Below are positions 11,375-18,706 of a DNA stretch of 24,723 nucleotides, one piece after another (within the stretch, counting starts at the first letter, position 1; each line of letters begins with the position of its first letter). The translations under genes and the position numbers were made by a program. The DNA comes from a virus: IMG/VR virus record IMGVR_UViG_3300001419_000051, positions 1-24,723 of that record. One strand, given 5' to 3'. The notes under the pieces are model-generated. The model was given only the letters and a program-made list of their open reading frames with translations, made no database searches and had not been told where the DNA came from.

Positions 11375-13561
11375 ATGACCTACGAATCCTTCTTGCGGGC
11401 AAAGGCGCCCGCCCATCCAGATACAGGCATCAGCGTCGGCGCCGTGCACCACTCGCTTTTCGAGTGGCAGGCTGCGGTCGTCAAATGGGCGCTCCGCAAG
11501 GGTCGAGCGTGTCTGTTTGAGGACTGCGGCCTGGGCAAGACGCTCCAGCAGCTTGTGTGGGCGCAGAACGTGCCCGGCGACGTGCTGATTCTGACGCCGC
11601 TGGCCGTCGCGGAGCAGACCGCGGCCGAGGCGCGACGGTTTGGCATCGCGGCGGGCGTGACCAGGGACGGCTCGAAGTTCGAGCGTGGTCACATCACAAT
11701 CACGAACTACGAGCGGCTGCACCGGTACGACGTGGCCGACTTCCGCGGCCTGGTGCTCGACGAGTCGTCGATCCTGAAGGCGCACGACGGCAAGACGCGC
11801 ACCGCCATCATCGAAGCGGCGCAGTCGGTGCCGTTCCGGCTCGCGTGCACCGCGACCCCGGCGCCGAACGACCACATGGAGCTCGCGAACCATGCCGAGT
11901 TCGTTGGCGCGATGACTCGCAACGAGATGCTGGCCCGGTTTTTCGTGCACGACGGCGGGTCCACTCAGTCGTGGAGGCTCAAGGGCCACGCACGCGACGA
12001 CTTCTGGTCATGGGTCGCGACCTGGGCTGTGATGGTGCGCACGCCTGCCGACCTCGGATACGACGCGACCGGATACGACCTGCCCGCCCTCGTGACTGAG
12101 GAGTGCCACATCGACACCGGAATTGTGCCCGAGGGTGAATTGTTTGCGGTCGCCGCGTCGTCGATGAACGACCAGCGCCGGGCGCGCAAGCGCACCATGA
12201 TGGACCGGGTGCGGGCTGTCGCAGACCGCGTCAACGGCAACGCCGACCAGTGGGTGGTGTGGTGCGAGTTGAACGCCGAGGGCGACGCACTCGCAGGCGC
12301 CATCGCGGGCGCCGTTCAGGTGTCCGGCTCGGACTCTGACGAAGACAAGGCGCGCAAGCTGGCCGCGTTCCAGTCCGGCGACGCGCGGGTCATCGTCACC
12401 AAGCCGAAAATCGCGGGGTTCGGACTCAACTGGCAGCACTGCCACAGGATGGCGTTCGTGGGCCTGTCGCACTCGTGGGAGCAGTTCTACCAGGCGGTGC
12501 GGCGGTGTTGGAGGTTCGGCCAGGATCGCGAGGTCGAGGTGTTCATCGTGTCCACCGACGTGGAGGCGGCGGTTCTCCAGAACATCAAGCGCAAGCAGGA
12601 CTCGGCCGACGAGATGGCGGCCGAGATGGTTTCACGGATGGGGCCGACGATGCGCGGCCAGATTGAGGGGGCGCTCGTGGTTGAGCAGAACATCGAGACG
12701 GGCGACGTCGCCGAGGGCGACGGGTGGCGCGTGACGCACGATGACTGCGTGCGGGTCGTCGGCGCGATGGAGTCGGAATCGGTGCACTATTCGGTGTTCT
12801 CGCCGCCGTTCGCATCGCTCTACACGTACACCGACGACCCTCGAGACATGGGCAACTGCTCGGACCACGACACGTTCTACGAGCACTTCGGACATCTGGT
12901 GCCCGAACTGTTCCGCGTCACCAAGCCGGGGCGGTTGCTGTCGTTCCATTGCATGGACCTGCCCACGTCGAAGGCGCGCGACGGCGTGATCGGGCTGCGC
13001 GACTTTCGCGGCGAGCTGGTGCGGCTGTTCGAGTCGCACGGGTGGATCCTCCACTCGCAGGTCACGATCTGGAAGGACCCTGTGACGGCGATGCAGCGCA
13101 CCAAGGCTCTCGGGCTGCTGCACAAGCAGCTCAAGAAGGACTCGTGCATGAGCCGCCAGGGAATCCCCGACTACCTCGTGACGATGCGCAAGCCGGGCGA
13201 CAACCCCGAGAGGGTTTCGCACACGAACGAGACGTTTCCCGTGCAGATGTGGCAGCGGTACGCGTCGCCGGTGTGGATGGATATCGACCCGTCGGACACG
13301 CTCCAGTTCCGCAGCGCCCGCGAGCACGACGACGAGCGCCACATCTGCCCGCTGCAGCTGGGCGTGATTCGGCGGGCGCTCAAGCTGTGGACGAACGAGG
13401 GCGACACCGTGCTGTCTCCGTTCACCGGCATCGGCAGCGAGGGCCACGTCGCGCTCGAGATGGGACGCAGGTTCGTCGGCGCCGAACTGAAGCGATCGTA
13501 CTTCGACCAGGCTCGGCGCAACCTCGCCGCGGCGACCGAGCAGATGTCGTTCGCGCTGTGA
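11375..13561 (+). CDS. SNF2-type helicase fused to a beta-class DNA methyltransferase
   Basis: This is a 728-aa protein from ATG 11375 with AGCGGGAGA four bases upstream. Residues 1-430 are an SNF2/DEAD-like helicase: Walker A 'DCGLGKT' (50-56), 'DESSILK' (129-135), 'CTATPAPN' (158-165), and motif VI 'QAVRRCWRFGQ' (373-383) with 'GLSHSWEQFYQ' just before. Residues 450-728 are a methyltransferase in permuted order. 'SPPF' (476-479) is motif IV, and 'SPFTGIGSEGHVALEMGRRFVGAEL' (681-705) is the SAM-binding motif I region. SPP[FY] is typical of N4-cytosine enzymes, though adenine specificity cannot be excluded. Such fusions occur in phages, and the overall idea resembles P1 DarB (methyltransferase-helicase used against restriction). 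Likely role: modifying the phage genome, possibly while translocating along it. Confidence 0.85.
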   Translation: MTYESFLRAKAPAHPDTGISVGAVHHSLFEWQAAVVKWALRKGRACLFEDCGLGKTLQQLVWAQNVPGDVLILTPLAVAEQTAAEARRFGIAAGVTRDGSKFERGHITITNYERLHRYDVADFRGLVLDESSILKAHDGKTRTAIIEAAQSVPFRLACTATPAPNDHMELANHAEFVGAMTRNEMLARFFVHDGGSTQSWRLKGHARDDFWSWVATWAVMVRTPADLGYDATGYDLPALVTEECHIDTGIVPEGELFAVAASSMNDQRRARKRTMMDRVRAVADRVNGNADQWVVWCELNAEGDALAGAIAGAVQVSGSDSDEDKARKLAAFQSGDARVIVTKPKIAGFGLNWQHCHRMAFVGLSHSWEQFYQAVRRCWRFGQDREVEVFIVSTDVEAAVLQNIKRKQDSADEMAAEMVSRMGPTMRGQIEGALVVEQNIETGDVAEGDGWRVTHDDCVRVVGAMESESVHYSVFSPPFASLYTYTDDPRDMGNCSDHDTFYEHFGHLVPELFRVTKPGRLLSFHCMDLPTSKARDGVIGLRDFRGELVRLFESHGWILHSQVTIWKDPVTAMQRTKALGLLHKQLKKDSCMSRQGIPDYLVTMRKPGDNPERVSHTNETFPVQMWQRYASPVWMDIDPSDTLQFRSAREHDDERHICPLQLGVIRRALKLWTNEGDTVLSPFTGIGSEGHVALEMGRRFVGAELKRSYFDQARRNLAAATEQMSFAL

Positions 13562-13884
13562 AGCTCGTGGTCGTCGAGTCGCCCTGCGCGGGCGAGTGGG
13601 AGCGCAACCGCAACTACGCGAACCGCGCGCTGCGCGACTGCATCAACCGCGGCGAGGCGCCCATCGCGTCGCATGTGCTGCTGGCGTTCTCGGGCGCGCT
13701 GGACGACGCCAACCCGGATCAGCGAGCCGCGGGCATGGCCGCCGGGCTCGCGTGGATCGAGAGCGCCGACCTGCTCGCGGTCTACATGGACTGGGGCGTG
13801 TCGTCTGGGATGCAGGCGGGCATCAACGAGGCGCTCAAGGCGGGGTTGCCGGTGGAGTACCGCCGACTCGGGCGGGTGGTGTGA
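13558..13884 (+). CDS. DUF7768-like protein (nucleoside 2-deoxyribosyltransferase-like fold)
   Basis: This is a 108-aa protein from GTG 13558, overlapping the methyltransferase stop (GTGA). It has the pattern 'VVVESPCAGEWERNRNYANRA' with 'LRDCINRGEAPIASHVLL' (4-42), 'DQRAAGMAAGLAWIESADLLAVYMDWGVSSGMQAGI' (54-89) and 'GLPVEYRRLG' (96-105). This is the usual layout of the phage DUF7768 family, which is related in fold to nucleoside 2-deoxyribosyltransferases. The biological substrate is not known. Its coupling to the methyltransferase gene suggests a role in nucleotide or base metabolism of phage DNA; that is inference. Confidence 0.7.
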   Translation: MKLVVVESPCAGEWERNRNYANRALRDCINRGEAPIASHVLLAFSGALDDANPDQRAAGMAAGLAWIESADLLAVYMDWGVSSGMQAGINEALKAGLPVEYRRLGRVV

Positions 13885-13898
13885 GGCGCCGTCGTTGA

Positions 13899-13927
13899 TT
13901 GACCCGCCGCCCCGCGCGCCGTAGCCT
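13899..13927 (+). promoter_or_regulatory. Promoter upstream of the structural operon
   Basis: TTGACC (13899-13904), a 17-base spacer and TAGCCT (13922-13927) lie in the 76-base gap before the portal gene. A mini-ORF GTG 13935 to TGA 13964 (9 codons) ends overlapping the portal ATG (ATGA) and could serve as a coupling leader, since the portal gene lacks a strong ribosome site. Both calls rest on sequence pattern only. Confidence 0.45.
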
Positions 13928-13960
13928 AGCGAGCGTGACCACCCGCCCCGCGAGCACCCG

Positions 13961-15322
13961 ATGACCCTCGGCGTTGTCAGCGACCCGACCGCCGAGGAGA
14001 TGCGCGCGCAGCCGCAGAGCGCGCCGGAGGACCTGCTCGGGCTGCCTGGCAACGGCCCGCAGCACGGCAAGATCGACACGCAGGAGCACGTCGCGAAGCT
14101 GCGCGGCGCGCAGTGGCACCGAGTGGTCATCGAGATGCTGCGGAGCTCGCCGAGCATCGCGACGGTGTCTCGAGAACTGATGTCCTACCTGATGTCGGCG
14201 ACCTGGTCTGTCGAGGGCGGCCAGGACGGCATCGCGGAGTTTTGGCGAGAGGCGCTGGGGCTCGAAGGTCGCGCGGGTCGCATGACCACGACCTTCGAGC
14301 GGGCGCTGCGCGGACTCGCCTACGCGCTCAACGGCGGCTTCGCCTACTCCGAGGAGATGTACTACCACGCGGACGGCCGGGTGTGGCTCGACCGCCTGGA
14401 GTGGCGCGACCCGCGCTCGCACTACCGGTGGATCACCGACCAGCGCGGGCAGGTTGCCGGCGTCGAGCAGTGGGTGACCGACGCGAGCGGACGCCAGTGG
14501 CAGACGGTCATCCCGGTGGACCGACTCGCGCTCGCCGTGTGGGACGGCGACGGGTACGATTACGAGGGGTTGGGTCTGCTGCGTCCGCTGTGGTCGCACT
14601 GGCGTGACCAGTCGCACGCGCTGCAGTCGATGGCGGTCGCGGTCGAGCGGCTGGCGGTCCCGGCGATCCACGCGCAGCTCGACTATGAGGCGCTGCGGTC
14701 TGCGGTCGACGCGCAGGGCGATCGGGTGTTCTCCGAGGACAACATCAAGGCGCTGGCGTCGGGCATTCAGCAGCAGATGCGCGCGCTGCGGTCCGTGAAC
14801 AAGTCGGTGCTGGTCACGCCGTCGGCCAAGTTCATCGAGATCGCGCCGCTCCTCGGCGCGCAGATCGACGCCGACATGTTCGAGCGGGTCATCGCGATCC
14901 ACGAGCACCGGATGACGCGGGCCTACCTTGCGCAGATTCTCGACCTTGGCGTCACGAACAGCGGGTCGCGGTCGGTCGGCGAGGTGCAGGAGCGGTCGGC
15001 GGAGCGGTTCGCGACGAACGCGCTCGAGTGGCTGCGCGACAGCCTGCGGCCGACGCTGGGCAGGCTCACCTGGTACAACTTCGGCGACGTCGCGCCCGCG
15101 GACATGCCCACGCTGGTCTTCTCGGGGATCCAGACACCGGAGTTCGTGCGGCATCTCCAGGCCCTGCCGTCGCTCGCCGCGCAGGACCTCATCGCCCGGA
15201 CGCCCGAAGTGGTCCAGGCGATGCACCGCAAGCTGGGGCTCCCGGTGCCCGAGGTAGCGGACGCGCGCCCCGCGTCGCTGCTGCGCCGGCCCATCACCGC
15301 CGCGTCCGTGCTGGGCGAGTAG
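13961..15322 (+). CDS. Portal protein, DUF935 (Mu gp29-like) family
   Basis: This is a 453-aa protein from ATG 13961. The N-terminal third ('SSPSIATVSRELMSYLMSATWSVEGG', residues 62-87) has the wording of the DUF935 portal family. It continues with 'NGGFAYSEEMYYHADGRVWLDRLEWRDPRSHYRW', then 'GLGLLRPLWSHWRDQSHAL' and 'AVPAIHAQLDYEAL'. The region 'GVTNSGSRSVGEVQERSAERFATNALEWLRDSLRPTL' is the typical stem and clip portion. Portals of this family form the dodecameric ring at one capsid vertex for DNA entry and exit. It follows the terminase block by several kilobases and leads the structural operon. The C-terminal end (ARPASLLRRPI) is basic and probably flexible. Confidence 0.85.
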   Translation: MTLGVVSDPTAEEMRAQPQSAPEDLLGLPGNGPQHGKIDTQEHVAKLRGAQWHRVVIEMLRSSPSIATVSRELMSYLMSATWSVEGGQDGIAEFWREALGLEGRAGRMTTTFERALRGLAYALNGGFAYSEEMYYHADGRVWLDRLEWRDPRSHYRWITDQRGQVAGVEQWVTDASGRQWQTVIPVDRLALAVWDGDGYDYEGLGLLRPLWSHWRDQSHALQSMAVAVERLAVPAIHAQLDYEALRSAVDAQGDRVFSEDNIKALASGIQQQMRALRSVNKSVLVTPSAKFIEIAPLLGAQIDADMFERVIAIHEHRMTRAYLAQILDLGVTNSGSRSVGEVQERSAERFATNALEWLRDSLRPTLGRLTWYNFGDVAPADMPTLVFSGIQTPEFVRHLQALPSLAAQDLIARTPEVVQAMHRKLGLPVPEVADARPASLLRRPITAASVLGE

Positions 15323-15325
15323 CCG

Positions 15326-16882
15326 ATGCCGACCTACGAGCTGACCGAGAGCATCCGCGAGAGCCTGCGCCGCGGGCTGCGTCTTCACGAGGAAGGCAAG
15401 TCCGGCGACGGGCTAACGTCGCAGACGGTGCGCGAGGCGCGCGAGGGCATCCGCGACGGGTGGGATCTGGACAAGCTGAACCGCGCGGTTGCATGGTTCG
15501 CCCGCCACGAAGCCAGCAAGACGCCCGGCTGGGACAAGCGCGGCGACGAGTCCCCGGCGTTCGTGGCGTGGCTGCTGTGGGGCGGCGACGCGGACGGCGT
15601 CGAGCGCATCCGCGACCGCGCGCGACGCGCAGAAGGCGTTGACGAGGTGCGGTCCGGTCCGTCAACCTCTGAGGCGATGGGACCCGAAGCGCCAGTCGAG
15701 CTTGCCGCGGACGCCGCGACCCTTCGCCTCTACGGGGCGATCGGTGACTACGACAGCAGCATGGCGGCGGTCGTCGGGATGCTCGACGAGGTCGATGGGC
15801 AGGATCTGCTTGTCCGCATAGCGTCGATGGGCGGCGACGCCTTCGAGGGCATCGCCATCGCCAACGCCATCATGCAGCGCAAGGGCCGGACGGTCGCGCG
15901 CATTGAGTCGGTGGCCGCGTCTGCGGCGTCGGTGATCGCGATGGCGGCGGACCGCATCGAGATGGTCGAGGGGTCGCTGATGATGATCCACTCGGCGAAC
16001 GGCATGGTGCACGGCGAGGCCGGCGATATGCGGACCGCGGCCGACGCGATCGAGCGGCTGAACGCGAGCGCCGCCGCAATCTACGCGCGACGGTCGGGCA
16101 TGACCCCGGACGCGGCGCTGTACGCGATGGAGCGAACCACCTGGTACACCGCCGATGAGGCGGTCGCCGCTGGACTTGCGGACGCAGTGGTGCGGATCCC
16201 GATGGAGTCGGACGCCGCGGGCGCCGTGCTCTCGGGGTCGGTGCCGCCCAGCATCCCGTCGGCCGGATTGATCAAGATCGCAGCCTGCGCCGCAGGCATG
16301 ACCGGCCCCGCGGGGCAGAATCGGAAGGAGACGACGGTGGACAAGACCACGATCACCGCCGAGGCCCACGCCAAGCTCCAGGCGCGTTTCGACGCGCAGG
16401 CGGCGCAGCTCAAGGACTCGGAGAAGCAGGTCACCACGCTGCGGGCGAAGCTCGAGGCGCTGGAGACGGAGCGGCCCCAGCTGGCCGGCAAGGTCGAGGC
16501 GCTGCAGGCGCAGCTCGACGCGATGCAGGAGAAGGATCGTCTCCGCACCCGCGACGAGCTGATCGGCGCGGCGATGAAGTCGGGCCGCATCAACGAGGGT
16601 CAGCGCGCCAAGTTCGAGGCGCTGTACGACGCTGCGCCCGAGCAGTGCGCCGACCTGCTCGCCAGCATGAAGGCGGGCGACGGGTGGCCGTCGCAGCCGC
16701 TGCCGCGCGACGCGGAGATCCAGCCGGCGCAGTTCTCGACCCAGCGCGAGTACCTGGCCGAGTTGGCGCGCCTGCAGCTGTCCGGCGAGGCGCGGGACGA
16801 GAAGCACGCGGCCGACATCATCGAGAAGAAGTACCCGGGCACCCGCGACGCGGTGCTGTCCACGACCCGGAAGGTGGGCTGA
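15326..16882 (+). CDS. ClpP-type prohead maturation protease fused to scaffold
   Basis: This is a 518-aa protein from ATG 15326, three bases after the portal stop. Residues 1-105 are an additional domain with 'WFARHEASKTPGWD' and 'FVAWLLWGGDADG', a pattern seen beside many phage head proteases. Residues about 130-295 are a ClpP-like protease: 'VRIASMGGDAFEGIAIANAI', the serine motif 'VAASAASVIAMAADRIEM' (likely S199), 'MMIHSANG' (H222), then 'TTWYTADEAVAAGLAD'. Residues 338-518 are a coiled-coil-rich scaffold ('TTLRAKLEALETERPQ', etc.). An internal start at 16337 may make the scaffold separately. The protease matures the capsid by cutting the scaffold and itself. Confidence 0.88.
   Translation: MPTYELTESIRESLRRGLRLHEEGKSGDGLTSQTVREAREGIRDGWDLDKLNRAVAWFARHEASKTPGWDKRGDESPAFVAWLLWGGDADGVERIRDRARRAEGVDEVRSGPSTSEAMGPEAPVELAADAATLRLYGAIGDYDSSMAAVVGMLDEVDGQDLLVRIASMGGDAFEGIAIANAIMQRKGRTVARIESVAASAASVIAMAADRIEMVEGSLMMIHSANGMVHGEAGDMRTAADAIERLNASAAAIYARRSGMTPDAALYAMERTTWYTADEAVAAGLADAVVRIPMESDAAGAVLSGSVPPSIPSAGLIKIAACAAGMTGPAGQNRKETTVDKTTITAEAHAKLQARFDAQAAQLKDSEKQVTTLRAKLEALETERPQLAGKVEALQAQLDAMQEKDRLRTRDELIGAAMKSGRINEGQRAKFEALYDAAPEQCADLLASMKAGDGWPSQPLPRDAEIQPAQFSTQREYLAELARLQLSGEARDEKHAADIIEKKYPGTRDAVLSTTRKVG
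16337..16882 (+). CDS. Nested scaffold protein from an internal in-frame GTG start
   Basis: GGAAGGAG (16323-16330) lies 6 bases before an in-frame GTG at 16337-16339, a far better ribosome site than that of the full-length gene. Starting there gives a 181-aa protein (MDKTTITAEAHAKLQARFDA... to ...STTRKVG) comprising just the coiled-coil scaffold. This is the lambda C/Nu3 arrangement. Full-length protease-scaffold and free scaffold would then be made from one gene at different levels. The start lies directly after a likely linker (TGPAGQNRKETT). Confidence 0.65.
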   Translation: MDKTTITAEAHAKLQARFDAQAAQLKDSEKQVTTLRAKLEALETERPQLAGKVEALQAQLDAMQEKDRLRTRDELIGAAMKSGRINEGQRAKFEALYDAAPEQCADLLASMKAGDGWPSQPLPRDAEIQPAQFSTQREYLAELARLQLSGEARDEKHAADIIEKKYPGTRDAVLSTTRKVG

Positions 16883-16883
16883 C

Positions 16884-17270
16884 ATGGGCGATCCGCAGAT
16901 CATGAGCTACATCGCGGGCGAGGCGATGACCGCGCCCCGGGGCCTCCCGGTGAAGGTCAGCGCGGCTCGCACCGTCGTGCTGTGCGACAGCGGCGCGAGC
17001 GGCGAGGATTCCATCGGCGTCATCAACCAGGACACCGACGTCGCCAACGGCGGCGAGGTGAACGTCGCGGTGCTCGGCACGCCCCGGCAGTACAAGGCCG
17101 GCGCCACCATTACCGCGGGGACGCACCGCTTTTTGATGACCGAGACCGCGACCGGCCGGGTCATCCCGGCGACCAGCGGCAACGAGGCGTGCGCCTACTT
17201 CTGCGGCCTGCAGGACGCGGCGGACGGAGATCTCGTCTACGCCATCCCGATCCGCTACCAGGTCCCCTGA
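16884..17270 (+). CDS. Capsid decoration (cement) protein, DUF2190-like
   Basis: This is a 128-aa protein from ATG 16884, one base past the scaffold stop, with GGTGG upstream. It is beta-rich and Gly/Ala-rich ('GLPVKVSAARTVVLCDSG', 'GVINQDTDVANGGEVNVAVL', 'KAGATITAGTHRFLMT', 'GDLVYAIPIRYQVP'), typical of the head decoration family placed between protease/scaffold and major capsid genes. It is expected to bind the outside of the mature capsid at three-fold or quasi-three-fold points. Length agrees with the family (100-140 aa). Confidence 0.8.
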   Translation: MGDPQIMSYIAGEAMTAPRGLPVKVSAARTVVLCDSGASGEDSIGVINQDTDVANGGEVNVAVLGTPRQYKAGATITAGTHRFLMTETATGRVIPATSGNEACAYFCGLQDAADGDLVYAIPIRYQVP

Positions 17271-17302
17271 CGGACTGACCTGACCACCGAAAGGAGCGCC
17301 CG

Positions 17303-18376
17303 ATGGGCACCTACAACCCGATTTCCCAGCTGCTCCGGGCGCAGATCGGCCAGGTCAACAGCCTGGACCGCGTGCAGGAGCGTGTCATCGGCGCGCGGCT
17401 CTTGGCGCCCGTGCAGGTGAACGTGCCGCGCGGTCGCCGGGGCGGCTCGCTTATCATCGAGCAGGACGCCGACTACCACGGGCAGGTCGAGAACCTGGCC
17501 CGAGCGAAGGGCGCCCCGCACCGCGAGCTCCCCGAGTCGACGCCGATCACCACGACCTACACGGTCAACAACGTGCTCGGCGCCAAGCGCTCGGTGGCGG
17601 TCGAAGACCAGTTCGACGATCAGCTGTCGGCGGACGCGGGCCTGATGACCCTCGAGCAGCGCGCGCAGCTCAAGCTCGCCATCGCGTGGGAGCTGTGGCA
17701 GGAGAAGACGGTGGCGGACGCGATGTTCACCGCCGCCAACTTCACCACGACCTACGCCGCAACCGCGATCCCCAACGGCAAGGGCGTGCAGTACAACTCC
17801 GCCGGCTCCGACTTTATCTTCGACCTGGTGAAGCTCATCGAGAATCGGGAGGACGCCACCAACGGCATCTTCGCCCCGGAGGACTCCTGCGTGGTGCTCG
17901 GCCAGGGTCTCGCGCGGGCGCTGCAGACCAACGACGCCATGCGCAACCTGGTGGGCGACCTCGCGGACGGCCCCATCCGGCAGGACAGCAGCGTGATTCC
18001 GTTCTCGGCCATCGCCGAGAAGATCCGGCGCGAGACCGGCGTGCGCGAGGTCTACGTGGGCGCCGCCCGACTGCGGAGTTCCAACCTCGGCCAGTCGCTG
18101 ACAACCTCCCGGCTGTGGAACACCGAGTCCTTCGGGCTCTACTCGCTCCCGTCGCCGATGGCGGGTCTGGGCAACGACGGCATGCGGGTCGAGCCGACCT
18201 GCGCGCTGCACCTCGCGGTGCCGGACCTCGACGATCCGCTGTCCTCGCGCTACAACGAGGACAACAAGTGCACCGAGTACTTCACGGACCTCTACCGGTC
18301 GGTGAAGATCATCCCCGACTCGGAGTCCGTCGCGACCTCGAGCCTGGGGATCGTCGTGACGAACTGCCTGGCGTAA
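17303..18376 (+). CDS. Major capsid protein
   Basis: This is a 357-aa protein from ATG 17303, with AAAGGAG at 17289-17295, the strongest ribosome site of the region, as befits the most abundant virion protein. It follows the protease-scaffold and decoration genes, the normal capsid order. The sequence has an extended N-arm, then 'TYTVNNVLGAKRSVAVEDQFDDQL', a helical region ('LEQRAQLKLAIAWELWQEKT') and 'ETGVREVYVGAARLRSS'. A C-terminal strand set follows ('CTEYFTDLYRSVKIIPDSE'). Together this is consistent with an HK97-fold capsid subunit. The family could not be named from memory; the assignment is by context, size and composition. An N-terminal propeptide is not evident, in line with separate scaffold. 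Confidence 0.85.
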   Translation: MGTYNPISQLLRAQIGQVNSLDRVQERVIGARLLAPVQVNVPRGRRGGSLIIEQDADYHGQVENLARAKGAPHRELPESTPITTTYTVNNVLGAKRSVAVEDQFDDQLSADAGLMTLEQRAQLKLAIAWELWQEKTVADAMFTAANFTTTYAATAIPNGKGVQYNSAGSDFIFDLVKLIENREDATNGIFAPEDSCVVLGQGLARALQTNDAMRNLVGDLADGPIRQDSSVIPFSAIAEKIRRETGVREVYVGAARLRSSNLGQSLTTSRLWNTESFGLYSLPSPMAGLGNDGMRVEPTCALHLAVPDLDDPLSSRYNEDNKCTEYFTDLYRSVKIIPDSESVATSSLGIVVTNCLA

Positions 18377-18395
18377 GCCGGGCGAGGGGGCGGGC

Positions 18396-18620
18396 ATGAA
18401 GCGGTACAAGTGGGAGCCCGAGGCGCGCAACGCCGGAATCGGGCACGGGCCGAACCGGTCGCTGGACGGCAAGCCCGGCGACGTGGTGGAGCTCGACCCG
18501 GCGCACGCCGAGAAGGTGAACGCCATCGTGCCGGGCGCAAACGGAAAGCCCGCGCTGATCGAGGTGAAGCCGCGCCGCAGGTCGAAGGCCAAGCCGGCCG
18601 ACGACGCCCCTGAGTCGTAA
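18396..18620 (+). CDS. 74-aa basic protein, unknown function
   Basis: ATG 18396 follows a G-rich leader. The product starts with 'KRYKWEPEARNAGIGHGP' and has 'GDVVELDPAHAEKVNAI' in the middle, then a Lys/Arg-rich tail ('KPRRRSKAKPADDAPES'). The middle resembles short beta-hairpin 'G(D/E)vvelt..qA' proteins seen between capsid and head completion genes in other phages. A small minor head protein is likely, with the basic tail possibly facing DNA. It is the last gene before the hairpin cluster at 18628-18682. Confidence 0.55.
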   Translation: MKRYKWEPEARNAGIGHGPNRSLDGKPGDVVELDPAHAEKVNAIVPGANGKPALIEVKPRRRSKAKPADDAPES

Positions 18621-18627
18621 CGAGCAA

Positions 18628-18690
18628 GGTCGCTCTCCCGCGACCGCCGGCCGGGGCGTCTGCCCGCGATGACCCGGCCGGCACCTTTCT
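18628..18690 (+). terminator. Stacked hairpins after the capsid genes, terminator or mRNA-stability element
   Basis: GGTCGC-N6-GCGACC (18628-18645) is followed without a gap by GCCGGCCGGG (18646-18655) and its exact complement CCCGGCCGGC (18673-18682), a 10-bp stem with a 17-base loop. A partial T-rich tail ACCTTTCT follows at 18683-18690. The strong second stem with a weak T-tract could end or reduce transcription after the capsid genes, so that later genes are expressed less. Alternatively it protects the capsid message from 3' decay. Confidence 0.5.
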
Positions 18691-18706
18691 CACCAACGGA
18701 GGACCG

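Noticed and set aside
13835-15388. Long minus-strand open frame (517 codons) opposite the portal gene
   Set aside because: Its product is a compositional artefact (His/Arg/Asp-rich) of high-GC DNA opposite a gene with a clear portal family and operon position.
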